64,000 nt of DNA. Source: Natrinema pellirubrum DSM 15624. GTDB taxonomy: Archaea; Halobacteriota; Halobacteria; Halobacteriales; Natrialbaceae. The translations under genes and the position numbers were made by a program. The notes under the pieces were generated by a model. The model made no database searches. It had not been told where the DNA came from and worked only from the letters and a program-made list of their open reading frames with translations. The stretch is taken from assembly GCF_000230735.2 (NCBI RefSeq), contig NC_019962.1, forward strand, positions 1,674,001-1,738,000, in the 5' to 3' direction. Below, one piece after another: positions 45,119 to 55,036 of the stretch (position 1 is its first letter; each line of letters starts with the position of its first letter).

Positions 45119-46348
45119 TTATCGAATTGCACAGGGGCCACTCATATCAATGGCATCAGCAATCCACTGTGGCTGCATCGGAAGGATGTCGGACGGCAAG
45201 TCGTTTACGCCGAAGAATCCGACCTCAAGTGCTTCCTCTTTATCGGCTTCGGCTGTCCCCGCTTCGATGGTACACCGGAAGCAGTTCGTAATGAAGTGGA
45301 CTGTCTTTCCGGATGGATACGAAAACACCTGTTGCTCAGGGCGGGAATACACACCGGTTAACTCCTCGACCTGGATACGGATTCCCGTTTCCTCCATGAC
45401 TTCCCGTGAAATTGCCTCTTGGACTGGCTCACACCGTTCGACCGAGCCCGTTGGAAGCGCCCACTGTTCCGTATCAGCGCGTTTTAACAACAGCACCTCA
45501 TCCGAATCGGTAGTCACGACCGCCGCGACGCCCGGCCGAATCTGATCCGGCCACGAATATGGCGGCGATTCCCACGGCTCGATTTCCTCAGTAAACAGGT
45601 CAGCAAGCGTCGAAATCGTCAGTTCTGGCTCCTGTCGGTCACGAGCGGATGTAGCAGTCGGTTCTTCGTCGGCTACCAGAATCCCAGTGTGCCCCGCGTG
45701 GTGTGCACCGAGTACGTCCGTGGCCGGGTTATCCCCGATCACGACAGCGCTCATATTAGCGGACAGTCCATCGATGGCCATCTCGAACATGAGTGGTTCG
45801 GGTTTCCCGACGACCGTCGGCTCCGTTCCGGCGGCCGCTTCGACTGCACGGACGATGGCCCCAGCTCCGGGTGCAGGGCCATCCGGCGTCGGGAACGACC
45901 CATCGGGGTTGGTCCCCACGAACGCTGCTCCCCGATCGATATGCCTCGTTGCCCGCCGAATATCCCGGTATGTCGTCTCCTCATTTGCGCCGACAACCAT
46001 CGCTTCTGGATCTGTGTCCGTAATCTCGATCCCCGCTGTCTGGAGTTCGGTTTTCAAGCCTTCACTGCCGACGACGGCGGTCGTGGTCACATCCTGCTGG
46101 GAGAGATACTGTGCAGTCGCCCAGCCTGACGTGACGATCTCGTCTTCCTGTGCGTTGATCCCCATCTCTCGAAGATCGCTTGCGACCGCCCGCCGCGTCG
46201 GGCGTGGATCGTTCGTTAGAAATCGTAGCTCCTTGTCCATCTCGTAGAGTCGGGTTACCGAGTCAACTGCATCAGGCAGTGGCTCATCCCCAACGTAGAC
46301 CACCCCATCGAGGTCAAACAAGAACACGTCGAATTTCTCAGCAATCAT
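45119..46348 (-). CDS. HAD-IIA phosphatase fused to a Nudix domain
   Basis: 409 residues from ATG 46348. Residues 1-255 are a HAD subfamily IIA phosphatase (NagD/PGP-like): FDVFLFDLDGVVYVGDEPLP with the catalytic Asp pair, FLTNDPRPTRRAV, a GKPEPLMFEMA Lys, and VVIGDNPATDVLGAHHAG. Residues 280-409 are a Nudix hydrolase: GAVAAVVTTDSDEVLLLKRA, then the Nudix box GSVERCEPVQEAISREVMEE starting near 320. The fusion suggests that a nucleotide derivative is cleaved by the Nudix domain and dephosphorylated by the HAD domain. The substrate is unknown. Two further ATG codons upstream are ignored as their residues do not match the family. Confidence 0.88.
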   Translation of the reverse strand: MIAEKFDVFLFDLDGVVYVGDEPLPDAVDSVTRLYEMDKELRFLTNDPRPTRRAVASDLREMGINAQEDEIVTSGWATAQYLSQQDVTTTAVVGSEGLKTELQTAGIEITDTDPEAMVVGANEETTYRDIRRATRHIDRGAAFVGTNPDGSFPTPDGPAPGAGAIVRAVEAAAGTEPTVVGKPEPLMFEMAIDGLSANMSAVVIGDNPATDVLGAHHAGHTGILVADEEPTATSARDRQEPELTISTLADLFTEEIEPWESPPYSWPDQIRPGVAAVVTTDSDEVLLLKRADTEQWALPTGSVERCEPVQEAISREVMEETGIRIQVEELTGVYSRPEQQVFSYPSGKTVHFITNCFRCTIEAGTAEADKEEALEVGFFGVNDLPSDILPMQPQWIADAIDMSGPCAIR

Positions 46349-46825
46349 ACCACAGAGTATCGGAATCAGCCACTTATATTTCATTGTAATAACACCCTCC
46401 ATAGTCTATCTGATCACTGTTTCATTTGGCTGCCACTCGAACAAAAATAGTGGAGATACTGCCACTGCAGCGCTTCAACGAGTGCAGTAATCGTCTCATC
46501 GACGAGATATCTGCCAAGACGTCTCTGTTAGATGTCGATATCCTCGTGGTGACGATGAGCAATGACATCATACTGAGAGGTCTCTGAAAAGTAAATCCAA
46601 ATTACATATTGTGTTGTAATCCTCGATGCAGACGTCTCGCGGCCGACGACCGGAACCGGCTCTGCGAACGGGGTACGATCCTCATCGAAGACGATCGTAT
46701 CGCGGAAGTACGATCGACTGTGCAGTAATCTTCAGTGGCCCTCGAGACTGTGTCATCGGTTCGACTGTGAAACGATCGTGACCGTCGTCCCGAGTAGCGT
46801 CGTAGCAGGGCACTGCTCCCGTGAG
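46349..46825. other. Intergenic region with an amidohydrolase-like relic
   Basis: About 480 bp without an intact gene. Near 46613-46728 two frames in series read VVILDADV and then RNRLCERGTILIEDDRIAEV before a TAA, which is the usual start of an amidohydrolase (metal-dependent hydrolase) and looks like a decayed N-terminus with one frameshift. The right end carries the promoter and operator of the IclR gene. Confidence 0.35.
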
Positions 46826-46840
46826 TTTGGTATATACAAA
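46826..46840. promoter_or_regulatory. Proposed IclR operator, site 1
   Basis: TTTG-GTATATA-CAAA, an inverted repeat with a 7-bp AT-rich centre that also looks like the TATA box of the IclR gene starting at 46860. Binding here would block TBP, which fits autorepression. Confidence 0.6.
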
Positions 46841-46859
46841 CCTATATGGTACGATGAAG

Positions 46860-47675
46860 ATGATAACCGATATGGACGCCGACGACTCGAGCGATTCACC
46901 ACGCCGTATCAAATCGATTCAGACAGCGAGTGCTATCTTGGAAGCGATTCAGCATCTCGAGGCACCGACGTTTACCGATCTCTGCGGCGAGGTCGATATT
47001 TCGAAGGGGACGGTCCATACGTATCTCGAGACCCTAGAGAGCGAGGGGTTCATCACGAAATCGGGGAACGAGTATCGACTCGGGGTACGGCTGGTAACGA
47101 TGGGGGAAAGCGTTCGAAACCAGACGGATATCTACCGCGCAGGGCAAGACGAAGTAGAAAAACTCGCCGAGAAGACGGGCGAGTGGGTACATCTGACGGT
47201 CGAGTGTCAGGGGCAGGAAGTGACGCTCTACGAAAGTAGCGGTGACAGGGCGATCGCGATGGATTACCACCTCCGAATGCGGGAGTCACCGCAGTACCTG
47301 TACCACACGGCAGCTGGAAAGGCGATGCTCGCGTGTTTCGATCGAGACCGGGTCCGGGAGTTGGTCAACCGACAGGGGTTCGTCCAACGAACCGAAAAGA
47401 CGATTACCGATCTCGAAACGTTGTTCGAGGAACTCGACCGGATCCAAACTCAGGGGTACGCAGTCAACGATGAAGAGGAAGTACGAGGAATGCGCTCCGT
47501 CGGCACTGCAATCACGGGACCCGATGCCGCCGTCTGTGGGGCAATAAGTGTGACAGCACCGACCAGTCGTCTCTCCGGGGACTACTTCGAATCCGAGATT
47601 CCCGAGTTAGTTATGGAAGCGGCCAATATCATCGAAGTGAACCTCGAGACGGCTGGCGTCAAACAGCCACGCTAA
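46860..47675 (+). CDS. IclR-family regulator, first copy
   Basis: 271 residues. The N-terminal winged helix reads SIQTASAILEAIQHLEAPTF, VDISKGTVHTYLETLESEGF; the C-terminal effector domain has VHLTVECQGQEVTLYESSGD, YLYHTAAGKAMLACFDRDRV and a final SAPTSRL-type block. IclR proteins sense small carboxylates or amino-acid metabolites. ATG 46860 fits a leaderless message from the TATA at 46830; ATGs at 46854 and 46872 are alternatives. It is about 45% similar by eye to the IclR protein at 56514-57314 and is placed before gdhA, which converges on it. Confidence 0.9.
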   Translation: MITDMDADDSSDSPRRIKSIQTASAILEAIQHLEAPTFTDLCGEVDISKGTVHTYLETLESEGFITKSGNEYRLGVRLVTMGESVRNQTDIYRAGQDEVEKLAEKTGEWVHLTVECQGQEVTLYESSGDRAIAMDYHLRMRESPQYLYHTAAGKAMLACFDRDRVRELVNRQGFVQRTEKTITDLETLFEELDRIQTQGYAVNDEEEVRGMRSVGTAITGPDAAVCGAISVTAPTSRLSGDYFESEIPELVMEAANIIEVNLETAGVKQPR

Positions 47676-47766
47676 GTCCGGTACCCGAGCCGAAGACGGG
47701 AACGCTCACGAATCGCCGTCGGCGATCACGTCACGAAACGATGGCTGCCGGAATCGCTCGACCGAT

Positions 47767-49056
47767 CTATGGCCAGAGTCCCCGGGCTTCCTTTGCCTCG
47801 CCGATGCGGTTGAGCGCCACGACGTACGCCGCGTCCCGCCAACTCAGTCCTCGGGCGTCGACTTCCGCTTTCACGTCGGCCCACGCGTCGAGCATCGCCG
47901 ATTCGAGTTCGTCGTTGACTCGCTCCTTGGACCACGTTCGGCGGTTAATGTCCTGGAGCCACTCGAAGTAGGAGACGGTGACACCGCCGGCATTCGCGAG
48001 GATGTCGGGAATGACGTGTTTGCCACGCTCGTGAAGGATCGTGTCCGCGGTCGAGGTCGTCGGACCGTTTGCGCCCTCGACGATGATGTCGGCCTGAATT
48101 CGATCCGCATTGTCGGCCGTAATGACGTTCCCGATGGCGGCCGGGATGAGAACGTCTACGTCCAACTCGAGGAGTTCCTCGTTGGAAACCGTCTTCGAAC
48201 TGTCGTACCGCAGCACGCCTTCCGGCTCCTCCTTGTGGGACGGAACGTCCTGTGTATCCAGGCCGTCCGGGTCGTACAGTCCACCGTTGACGTCGCTGAC
48301 GGCAACGATGTCCGCACCCCACTCATCAAGCAGGCGGGCGGCGTTCGCACCGACGCTTCCGTACCCTTGCACTGCGATCGACACGTCCTCGAGACGCTCG
48401 TCGTAGTACTCGACCGCTTCCCGTGCGACGATGGCGACGCTCCGTCCGGGGGCTTCCTCTCGACCGTAACTCCCACCGATGACGGGTGGTTTGCCGGTGA
48501 CGACGCCGGGGATCGTTTCCCCTTCCTGCATGCTGTATGCGTCCATGAACCAGGCCATCGTCTGTGCGTCGGTGCCCATATCGGGTGCGGGGATGTCCCT
48601 GCTGGGACCGACCTCGTCTCGGATCTCTTCAGCGAACCGTCGGGTCAGCCGTTCTTTCTCGTCGTCGCTGAGGTCTTTCGGATCGACGACGATGCCGCCT
48701 TTCCCGCCGCCGAACGGGATGTCCATCACGGCACATTTCCAGGTCATCCACATCGCGAGGCCGACGCACTCGTCGGCGTTCACTTCGGGGTGATAGCGGA
48801 GGCCGCCCTTGTAGGGGCCGCGAACGTCATCGTGCTGTGCGCGATAGCCGGTAAAGACGTCGACGGAGCCGTCGTCCCGCTCGAGCGGAATGGAGACCTC
48901 GACGACTCTGGTCGGGTGTTTGAGGCGTTCGATGACGCCGTCGTCGACATCGGTCCGGCTCGCAGCGGTGCGGAGCTGCCGGCGAGCAGTTTCGAGGGGT
49001 GATTCGGTCGTCGATTCGCTGTCCGATTCCGCGTGAGTGGTCTGTTTCTGTGTCAT
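47767..49056 (-). CDS. gdhA: Glutamate dehydrogenase
   Basis: 429 residues. Substrate and catalytic blocks: [20 protein letters not shown] with the Lys, [19 protein letters not shown] with the catalytic Lys, and [16 protein letters not shown]. The nucleotide-binding Rossmann part has [20 protein letters not shown]. It interconverts glutamate and 2-oxoglutarate plus ammonia. Next to arginase and aminotransferases its role is probably catabolic, releasing ammonia from glutamate; the cofactor (NAD or NADP) is not certain. Residues 1-25 are a polar low-complexity lead. Confidence 0.95.
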   Translation of the reverse strand: MTQKQTTHAESDSESTTESPLETARRQLRTAASRTDVDDGVIERLKHPTRVVEVSIPLERDDGSVDVFTGYRAQHDDVRGPYKGGLRYHPEVNADECVGLAMWMTWKCAVMDIPFGGGKGGIVVDPKDLSDDEKERLTRRFAEEIRDEVGPSRDIPAPDMGTDAQTMAWFMDAYSMQEGETIPGVVTGKPPVIGGSYGREEAPGRSVAIVAREAVEYYDERLEDVSIAVQGYGSVGANAARLLDEWGADIVAVSDVNGGLYDPDGLDTQDVPSHKEEPEGVLRYDSSKTVSNEELLELDVDVLIPAAIGNVITADNADRIQADIIVEGANGPTTSTADTILHERGKHVIPDILANAGGVTVSYFEWLQDINRRTWSKERVNDELESAMLDAWADVKAEVDARGLSWRDAAYVVALNRIGEAKEARGLWP

Positions 49057-49173
49057 TGGTGAAGTCGGTTGGTGGTGTCGAGAGTCGTGATCGTTCGGCG
49101 ACTAGCACTGCGTGCGCGGGTCCGTGGTCGGATCGTGCCGACAGGGCCGCGTGATCATCGAGGGGATACTCGA

Positions 49174-50484
49174 TTACGATCCGACGTGGTCGATCGCATC
49201 GTCGAGGAGGTCGACGGCGATGTCGAGTTCGCGGTCGCGAACGTCGAGCGGCGGGAGCAATCGGAGCGTTTTCTGCCCGCATCCGAGCGTCAGTAGCCCC
49301 CGCTTGAGGGCAGCATCGACGACTGCTTCCCGACGTTCCTTCGTATCGAATTCGATCGCAGTCATGAGACCGAGTCCGCGAACGTCGACGACCGTTTCGG
49401 GGTGATCGGCCTGAAGCTCCTCGAGCTGTCCCACGAACCGCTCGCCGGCCTGTTCCGCGTGGGTAAGCAGGTCGTGTTCCTGGATGGCTGCGACCGTGAG
49501 CGTCCCCTGAATCGAGGAAAGGATATCGCCGGCACCCCACGTCGAGGAGAGACGGCTCTTTTCGTCCGGGAAGATCTCCTCGGACGAGATCGTCGCGCCG
49601 ACGCGCAGTGCCTTGGCGCTCGTGATGACGTCCGGTTCGAAATCGTAGTGGTTGGAGGCCCACATTTTCCCGGTACGACCGACGCCCGACTGGATCTCGT
49701 CGGCGATGAGCGGGATGTCGTGTTCGGTACAGAGGTCATTGACCGCACGCATGAACTCCGGCTCCGGGACTTGGTAGCCGCCTTCGCCCTGGACCGGCTC
49801 GAGGATGAGGAAGGCGACCTGTTCCGGCGGGATGTGGCCGTGTTTGGGGTCGAGTTTCTCGCGGAGGCGTTCGACGCCGGCCATACTGTGGGGGACGTCG
49901 TGGATGCCGCTGAGTTCGGGGAATCCACGGCGGTGGACGGATTTCGACCGGTTCAGCGAGAGCGCTCCGAGCGTACGCCCGTGGAACGCGCCCTCGAACG
50001 TGAGGCCGTATTTGGGCTGCTCACAGTTATCGTAACAGACCTTCATCGCGTTCTCGACCGCCTCGGCTCCGGAGTTCGACAGGAAGACCGTATCCATCCC
50101 GTACTGATCGGTAATATCCGTCAGCGTGTTCATGAGATGGGCGGGGCCCGGAAGTTCCGTGTCTTCCGGCGTTCCACCGGTACTGACATAGAAGTCCTGC
50201 CCCGCAATCTTCAGCGGGTCGACGAGGTCGAACTCCTTCAGTTTGTCCATCAGCTTCGGGTTGTTGTAGCCCAGCGGCGCAGCGGCGACGTGGCTCGTAA
50301 AGTCGAGCAGCACGTTCCCGTCGGGATCCGTACAGAACGGCCCTTCAGCGTCTTCGGTGATGTCCCAGACGAAGTCATAGACGTATGTACTCGTTGCTGC
50401 CGACTCGTGGTGAAAATCGACCCACTCTTCGGCCTTTGGTCCTGGTAAGTTTTGGACTGATGGCTCAGCTTTTTGTCTCTGCAT
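49174..50484 (-). CDS. Class III PLP aminotransferase, copy 1 (ornithine type?)
   Basis: 436 residues from ATG 50484, which lies 25 bp after a TATA (minus strand, 50508-50520), so the message is nearly leaderless. PLP-binding blocks: LSNSGAEAVENAMKVCYDN, FEGAFHGRTLGALSLNRSK, LIADEIQSGVGRTGKMWA, then the Schiff-base Lys in TSAKALRVGA. Class III enzymes of this kind act on omega-amino groups (ornithine, lysine, GABA). With arginase in the same cluster, ornithine is the likely substrate, but lysine is not excluded. The copy at 53551-54870 is a close paralogue. Confidence 0.88.
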   Translation of the reverse strand: MQRQKAEPSVQNLPGPKAEEWVDFHHESAATSTYVYDFVWDITEDAEGPFCTDPDGNVLLDFTSHVAAAPLGYNNPKLMDKLKEFDLVDPLKIAGQDFYVSTGGTPEDTELPGPAHLMNTLTDITDQYGMDTVFLSNSGAEAVENAMKVCYDNCEQPKYGLTFEGAFHGRTLGALSLNRSKSVHRRGFPELSGIHDVPHSMAGVERLREKLDPKHGHIPPEQVAFLILEPVQGEGGYQVPEPEFMRAVNDLCTEHDIPLIADEIQSGVGRTGKMWASNHYDFEPDVITSAKALRVGATISSEEIFPDEKSRLSSTWGAGDILSSIQGTLTVAAIQEHDLLTHAEQAGERFVGQLEELQADHPETVVDVRGLGLMTAIEFDTKERREAVVDAALKRGLLTLGCGQKTLRLLPPLDVRDRELDIAVDLLDDAIDHVGS

Positions 50485-50507
50485 ACATTGGCCACATCCA
50501 CTACCAC

Positions 50508-50520
50508 AATATAAATATTT
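50508..50520 (-). promoter_or_regulatory. TATA box of aminotransferase copy 1
   Basis: On the minus strand AAATATTTATATT precedes the ATG at 50484 by about 25 bp, the archaeal TATA-to-start spacing, implying a leaderless transcript. Confidence 0.55.
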
Positions 50521-50563
50521 CGTACGATGACCGTGTCTCGGTGCTATGGGACCGGCACTATTT

Positions 50564-50580
50564 GTTCGATATATCCGAAC
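50564..50580. promoter_or_regulatory. Proposed IclR operator, site 2
   Basis: GTTCG-ATATATC-CGAAC, the most perfect copy of the repeat, 45 bp upstream of the TATA box of aminotransferase copy 1. This upstream position would suit activation rather than blocking of TBP. Confidence 0.6.
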
Positions 50581-50649
50581 TTCTCCAGCACAAATCGTTG
50601 GTAGCAACTGATTACCGTGATCCGGAATGCAGCCTTCCATTACAAACAT

Positions 50650-51781
50650 ATGACTGTATTGGGTATCGTCTGTTCGGCTCCATCGTCTCGCCCCGTAAAC
50701 GGAACGAAGAGGGAACGTTGACGATTATCGGGCCCAATACTTTGAAAATTTCAAACACATCCGTGATCGGATTGCCGTCAATCGGATGAGCAGACGACCG
50801 CCGGATTCTGCTCGTCCTCTATTCGGTCGGCCGGCATGGTATCGTGCTGGCTATTGACTCGAGCGCTTAGCATCCGCTCGTCAGCGGTTCGGACGTTGCC
50901 CTGGGGGCCGCTTTTCGATCGAATTTATAGTCTCTCCGAACTCATATCAAGTGTCCGCTATTTCTGATCGCGATCGTTTCGAACTACCCTGCTGCACTGC
51001 GACATCTCCAGTTCAGTGTCCGATCACAGTACACGAACGAGTTGCAGCGAGAGTGCTACTGGATCCTCTCCCCCTAGAAAGCGGGGAAGAACGCGAATTC
51101 AAACGACCGTCCCGGACCCGGGTTCGTGTACCTCAAACCGGTGGCTCGAATATACTGGCCGGTTTCTCGGTGGCATAGCGGCGTATAACCGCGCCGGTTT
51201 GTCCGGCTCGAGGTGGGCTATCGTCGCGCTTGAAAGTCACTGCACACCCGCTCGCAGGGCAGCGTTGGACCGGTGTGTCTCGTTTCAAGCGCGATGATAG
51301 CAATAGCGGCAAACAGACGGCGCCTGATCTCGATGGACCTAGCGCCGCAATGGAGTAAGGCAATCGTCGCTGAATCACCTCGAGAACCGCTGAAATCGAC
51401 ACCCGAACCGGAGCGATGACCAAACGCTGTTGGTTGCTCGAGCGGGTATTGGCCCGGGCTACGTGCGACTTCCGTCGGGCCGAGCGGAGTGTGTCTGTCC
51501 CAATGATCGCGTTCTGTGGCCGCTATGTGGATCTTTCATTCCTGTACTTCGATATATCCAAACTCTCTACTGTCTTTTTGTAGTTAATATTCTCACAGAT
51601 ATCGACGCACGACGGTCTCCAAGAGCATAAGATACATAAATGATCATCGGAATCGTTGAACCGACATGCATTGTCAACCCTACTCTTACGGAGCGAACAT
51701 ACTGCCGACTGAGTCTCGAGGCACGGTTGTCCGGACCGCGGACGCATCCGACTATCGCGTGGCCTGTCACGACTGACAACA
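50650..51781. other. Long intergenic region between aminotransferase and antiporter
   Basis: More than 1.1 kb without a supported gene; small open frames on both strands lack coding character and no RNA gene is visible. The divergent promoters of the aminotransferase and the antiporter lie at its two ends, with a repeat-like operator near each (50564 and 51548). It may be a decayed gene beyond recognition. Confidence 0.4.
51548..51562. promoter_or_regulatory. Proposed IclR operator, site 3
   Basis: TTCG-ATATATC-CAAA; with the flanking bases it shares TTCGATATATCC-R-AACT with site 2. It is 220 bp upstream of the antiporter start at 51782. Confidence 0.5.
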
Positions 51782-53248
51782 ATGGAATACGATATTACAC
51801 TCTTCGACGAACTCGATCCGGACGCCCGTCCCTCGTTAGGTGAGGCGTTGGTACCGGTTGCGGGAATGCTATCGTTCCTCGCCCTCGGAATCGGAATCTA
51901 TGGGCTGGACCCGCAGTTCCCCCTCTTCTGGGGTATCACGTTTACCGGGTTGTTCAGTTACTACTGGCTCGGTGTCTCGTGGGATACGTTGTACGACGGG
52001 ATCACCCAGAGTCTCCTTATGGGGATTCAGGTGGTGTTCATTCTCTTTATCGTGTATGCACTCATCTCCACGTGGATTCAGGCGGGAACGATACCCGCGA
52101 TGATGTACTACGGGCTTAGTCTGTTGACTCCCGCAGTGTTCCTTCCGATGACCGCAGTGATCACTGCCGTGATCACGTTCGCCATCGGGTCCTCGTGGAC
52201 GGCGGCAGGGACGCTCGGTGTCGCCTTTATCGGAATCGGCTCCGGGCTCGGCCTCCCCGCACCGATGACGGCCGGGGCGATCCTCACCGGGGCGTACACG
52301 GGTGACAAGCAATCGCCGCTGTCGGACACGACGAACCTCGCGGCAGCCGTCACCAACACCGATCTCTACGACCACATCAACGCGATGCGGAATGGAACCA
52401 CGCTCGCGTTCGTGATCAGTGTCATGTTATTCGCGGTCCTCGGTCTCCGCGCCTCCGGATCTATTCCGGCCGACCGGGTTGGCGAGATACAGACGGCACT
52501 TGCCGGTACGTACACGATCTCCCCGCTCGCGTTCTTCCCGATCGTGGTAACGTTCGCGCTCGCGATATACGGTATTTCCGCGATTCCGGCCCTCGGGACG
52601 GGTATCTTTGCCGGCGCGGCGACCGCGCTCGTACTGCAAGGGACGGGCTTTGAGCAGATCTGGTCCGCGGCCCAGAGCGGTACGAGCCCCGAAACCGGAC
52701 TCGAGGTCGTCAACGAACTTCTGGCGAGTGGCGGAATGGTCGGCGGCTCGTGGGCCGTTACGATCGCTATTTCGGCGCTTGCACTCGGCGGAATGCTCGA
52801 ATGTACCGGTATCATCGCTGTCCTCGCTCACCATCTCGGCCGGCTGAGTCGTAGCGTCGCGAGCCTGACCGGCGTGACTGCGTTCTCGGCCGTGTCGATG
52901 AACGTTCTCGCTGCGGAGCAATACGTCAGCATCGTCGTTCCGGGGATCACGCTCCGGAACCTCTACGAGGAAAAAGGACTCAAGAGCGAAAACCTGTCTC
53001 GAGCAATCGAATCGTCCGGGACAGTGACGAGCGCGCTCGTCCCGTGGAACAGTGGTGCTGTCTTCATGGCGGGAACGCTCGGCGTCAGTACGTTCGACTA
53101 TGCGCCGTACTATTTCCTGGGCTTCCTCTCGCCCCTGATACTCATCCTAATGGGTGTCACTGGATGGAACATCACGCATAAGGAATCAGCAGACGCGGAG
53201 AGTACCGCGGTCGAACACGCCGAACCCGTTCCAGCCGGGGACGAGTAA
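51782..53248 (+). CDS. NhaC-family antiporter, copy 1
   Basis: 488 residues with about eleven helices. The family blocks AIGSSWTAAGTLGVAFIGIG, TGAYTGDKQSPLSDTTNLAA and, in the second half, GGSWAVTIAISALALGGML are present. NhaC proteins exchange Na+ for H+, and several relatives (MleN, ArcD-like and tyrosine/arginine exchangers) move organic acids or amino acids. Placed between the two aminotransferases and before arginase, this one may carry arginine/ornithine or another amino acid; that is inference. A short polar acidic tail closes the protein. Confidence 0.88.
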   Translation: MEYDITLFDELDPDARPSLGEALVPVAGMLSFLALGIGIYGLDPQFPLFWGITFTGLFSYYWLGVSWDTLYDGITQSLLMGIQVVFILFIVYALISTWIQAGTIPAMMYYGLSLLTPAVFLPMTAVITAVITFAIGSSWTAAGTLGVAFIGIGSGLGLPAPMTAGAILTGAYTGDKQSPLSDTTNLAAAVTNTDLYDHINAMRNGTTLAFVISVMLFAVLGLRASGSIPADRVGEIQTALAGTYTISPLAFFPIVVTFALAIYGISAIPALGTGIFAGAATALVLQGTGFEQIWSAAQSGTSPETGLEVVNELLASGGMVGGSWAVTIAISALALGGMLECTGIIAVLAHHLGRLSRSVASLTGVTAFSAVSMNVLAAEQYVSIVVPGITLRNLYEEKGLKSENLSRAIESSGTVTSALVPWNSGAVFMAGTLGVSTFDYAPYYFLGFLSPLILILMGVTGWNITHKESADAESTAVEHAEPVPAGDE

Positions 53249-53550
53249 GGCTCACTCGCTCGTTCGACGCGGCTCGATATTCGAACTCCGTACAGTTCAC
53301 CGTCAAACCCGTCTCGACCGATCGTCGTCGCTGCCGAAGCCGCGTTCGTCTCTTTTCGACCATCGCGTTCCAACCTCGAGGCGGCGGTCTCGCCGCTTCC
53401 GCGGTGGTTGCACTACATCACTCGAACCGTGCGTCGGAGAGCGGTGTCGAAATATCGTGGTACGGGGGACGACTCGATGCGGAACCCCACATTTGAAATC
53501 GGGGACGATGCGGTCTCCGCGTTGTCCGTCGTCGGCCCTGGCGGTCGCAG

Positions 53551-54870
53551 TCAGACGGTCGCGGCTCGACTGACGCTCGCGATCGCCTCGTCGAGGAGGT
53601 CGACGGCGATGTCGAGTTCGCGGTCGCGAACGTCAAGCGGCGGCAGCAATCGGAGCGTCTTCCGTCCACAGCCAAGCGTTAACAGGCCGCGCTCGAGTGC
53701 GGCTTCCATGACCGCTTCACGCTGATCGGGGGTCTCGAACTCGATGGCGGCCATGAGCCCGAGCCCGCGTACGTCCTCGAGGGCCTGGTACTCGTCTTGA
53801 AGGGGTGCGAGACGGTCGAGGAGCCCTTTGCCCTGTCGGTCGGCGTGATCGAGCAAGTCGTGTTCGTCGATCGCAGCGAGGGTGAGCGATCCCTGAATCG
53901 AGGAGAGGATGTCGCCGGCCCCCCACGTCGAGGAGATTCGCGCTTTCTCGTCGGGGAACAGCTCCGACCGCGAGATGGTCGCACCGACGCGCAGTGCTTT
54001 GGCGCTCGTGATGACGTCCGGTTCGAAATCGTAGTGGTCGGAGGCCCACATTTTCCCGGTACGACCGACGCCCGACTGGATCTCGTCGGCGATGAGCGGG
54101 ATGTCGTGTTCGTCACAGAGGTCGTCGACGGCGCTCATGAACTCGGCGTCGGGGACCCGGTAGCCGCCTTCGCCTTGAACCGGCTCGAGGATGAGGAAGG
54201 CGACCTGTTCGGGGGGGATGTGGCCGTGTTTCGGATCGAGTTTCTCGCGGAGGCGTTCGACGCCGGCCATGCTGTGGGGGACGTCGTGGATGCCGCTGAG
54301 TTCGGGGAACCCACGGCGGTGGACGGACTTCGACCGGTTCAGCGAGAGCGCACCGAGCGTGCGCCCGTGGAACGCGCCCTCGAACGTGAGGCCGTATTTG
54401 GGCTGCTCGCAGTTATCGTAACAGATCTTCATCGCGTTCTCGACCGCCTCTGCCCCGGAGTTCGACAGGAAGACCGTGTCCATGTCGTATTTGGCGGTGA
54501 TCTCGGTCAGCTTGTCCATCAGGTGGCTCTGTGACGGTAGTTCGGCGTCGTCGGGTGTGCCACCGGTGCTAACGTAGAAATCCTGCCCGGCGATCTTCAG
54601 TGGATCCACGAGGTCGAATTCGCGGAGGTCGTCCATGATCTTCGGGTTGTTGTAGCCGAGCGGGGCGGCGGCGACGTGGCTCGTGAAATCCAACAGTACG
54701 TTGCCGTCCGCGTCCGTACAGAAGGGGCCCTCGGCGTCTTCGGTGATGTCCCAGACGAAGTCGTAGACGTACGTACTCGTAGCTGCAGACTGATGATGCA
54801 GGTCGACCCATTCCGTCGCGGTCGGGCCTGGCAGTTGCTGTACAGCTGGCTCTGCTGTTTCGCGCTGCAT
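53551..54870 (-). CDS. Class III PLP aminotransferase, copy 2
   Basis: 439 residues, collinear with copy 1 and carrying the same blocks (SNSGAEAVENAMKICYDNC, FEGAFHGRTLGALSLNRSK, ADEIQSGVGRTGKMWA, Lys in TSAKALRVGA). Over about 100 residues in the centre the two proteins differ at only one or two positions and the DNA is nearly the same, while the last 100 residues differ often. It converges with the antiporter copy 1 and is followed upstream by arginase in the same direction after 170 bp. Ornithine or lysine aminotransferase is likely. Confidence 0.88.
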   Translation of the reverse strand: MQRETAEPAVQQLPGPTATEWVDLHHQSAATSTYVYDFVWDITEDAEGPFCTDADGNVLLDFTSHVAAAPLGYNNPKIMDDLREFDLVDPLKIAGQDFYVSTGGTPDDAELPSQSHLMDKLTEITAKYDMDTVFLSNSGAEAVENAMKICYDNCEQPKYGLTFEGAFHGRTLGALSLNRSKSVHRRGFPELSGIHDVPHSMAGVERLREKLDPKHGHIPPEQVAFLILEPVQGEGGYRVPDAEFMSAVDDLCDEHDIPLIADEIQSGVGRTGKMWASDHYDFEPDVITSAKALRVGATISRSELFPDEKARISSTWGAGDILSSIQGSLTLAAIDEHDLLDHADRQGKGLLDRLAPLQDEYQALEDVRGLGLMAAIEFETPDQREAVMEAALERGLLTLGCGRKTLRLLPPLDVRDRELDIAVDLLDEAIASVSRAATV

Positions 54871-55036
54871 ACTCTCTCACATGGTCACGAGTGTCTTAAA
54901 ACTCAGGGTATCAACAAAACGGTGGCTCGGCAGGCGCCGATGCGTGACTGATAGGCGAGTCGTTTCGCCGGGGCCGCTACGCTGTGACGGTCGTTTCTCC
55001 GACAACAGGGACTCCGATCGAGGGGCTACCGAAGCG

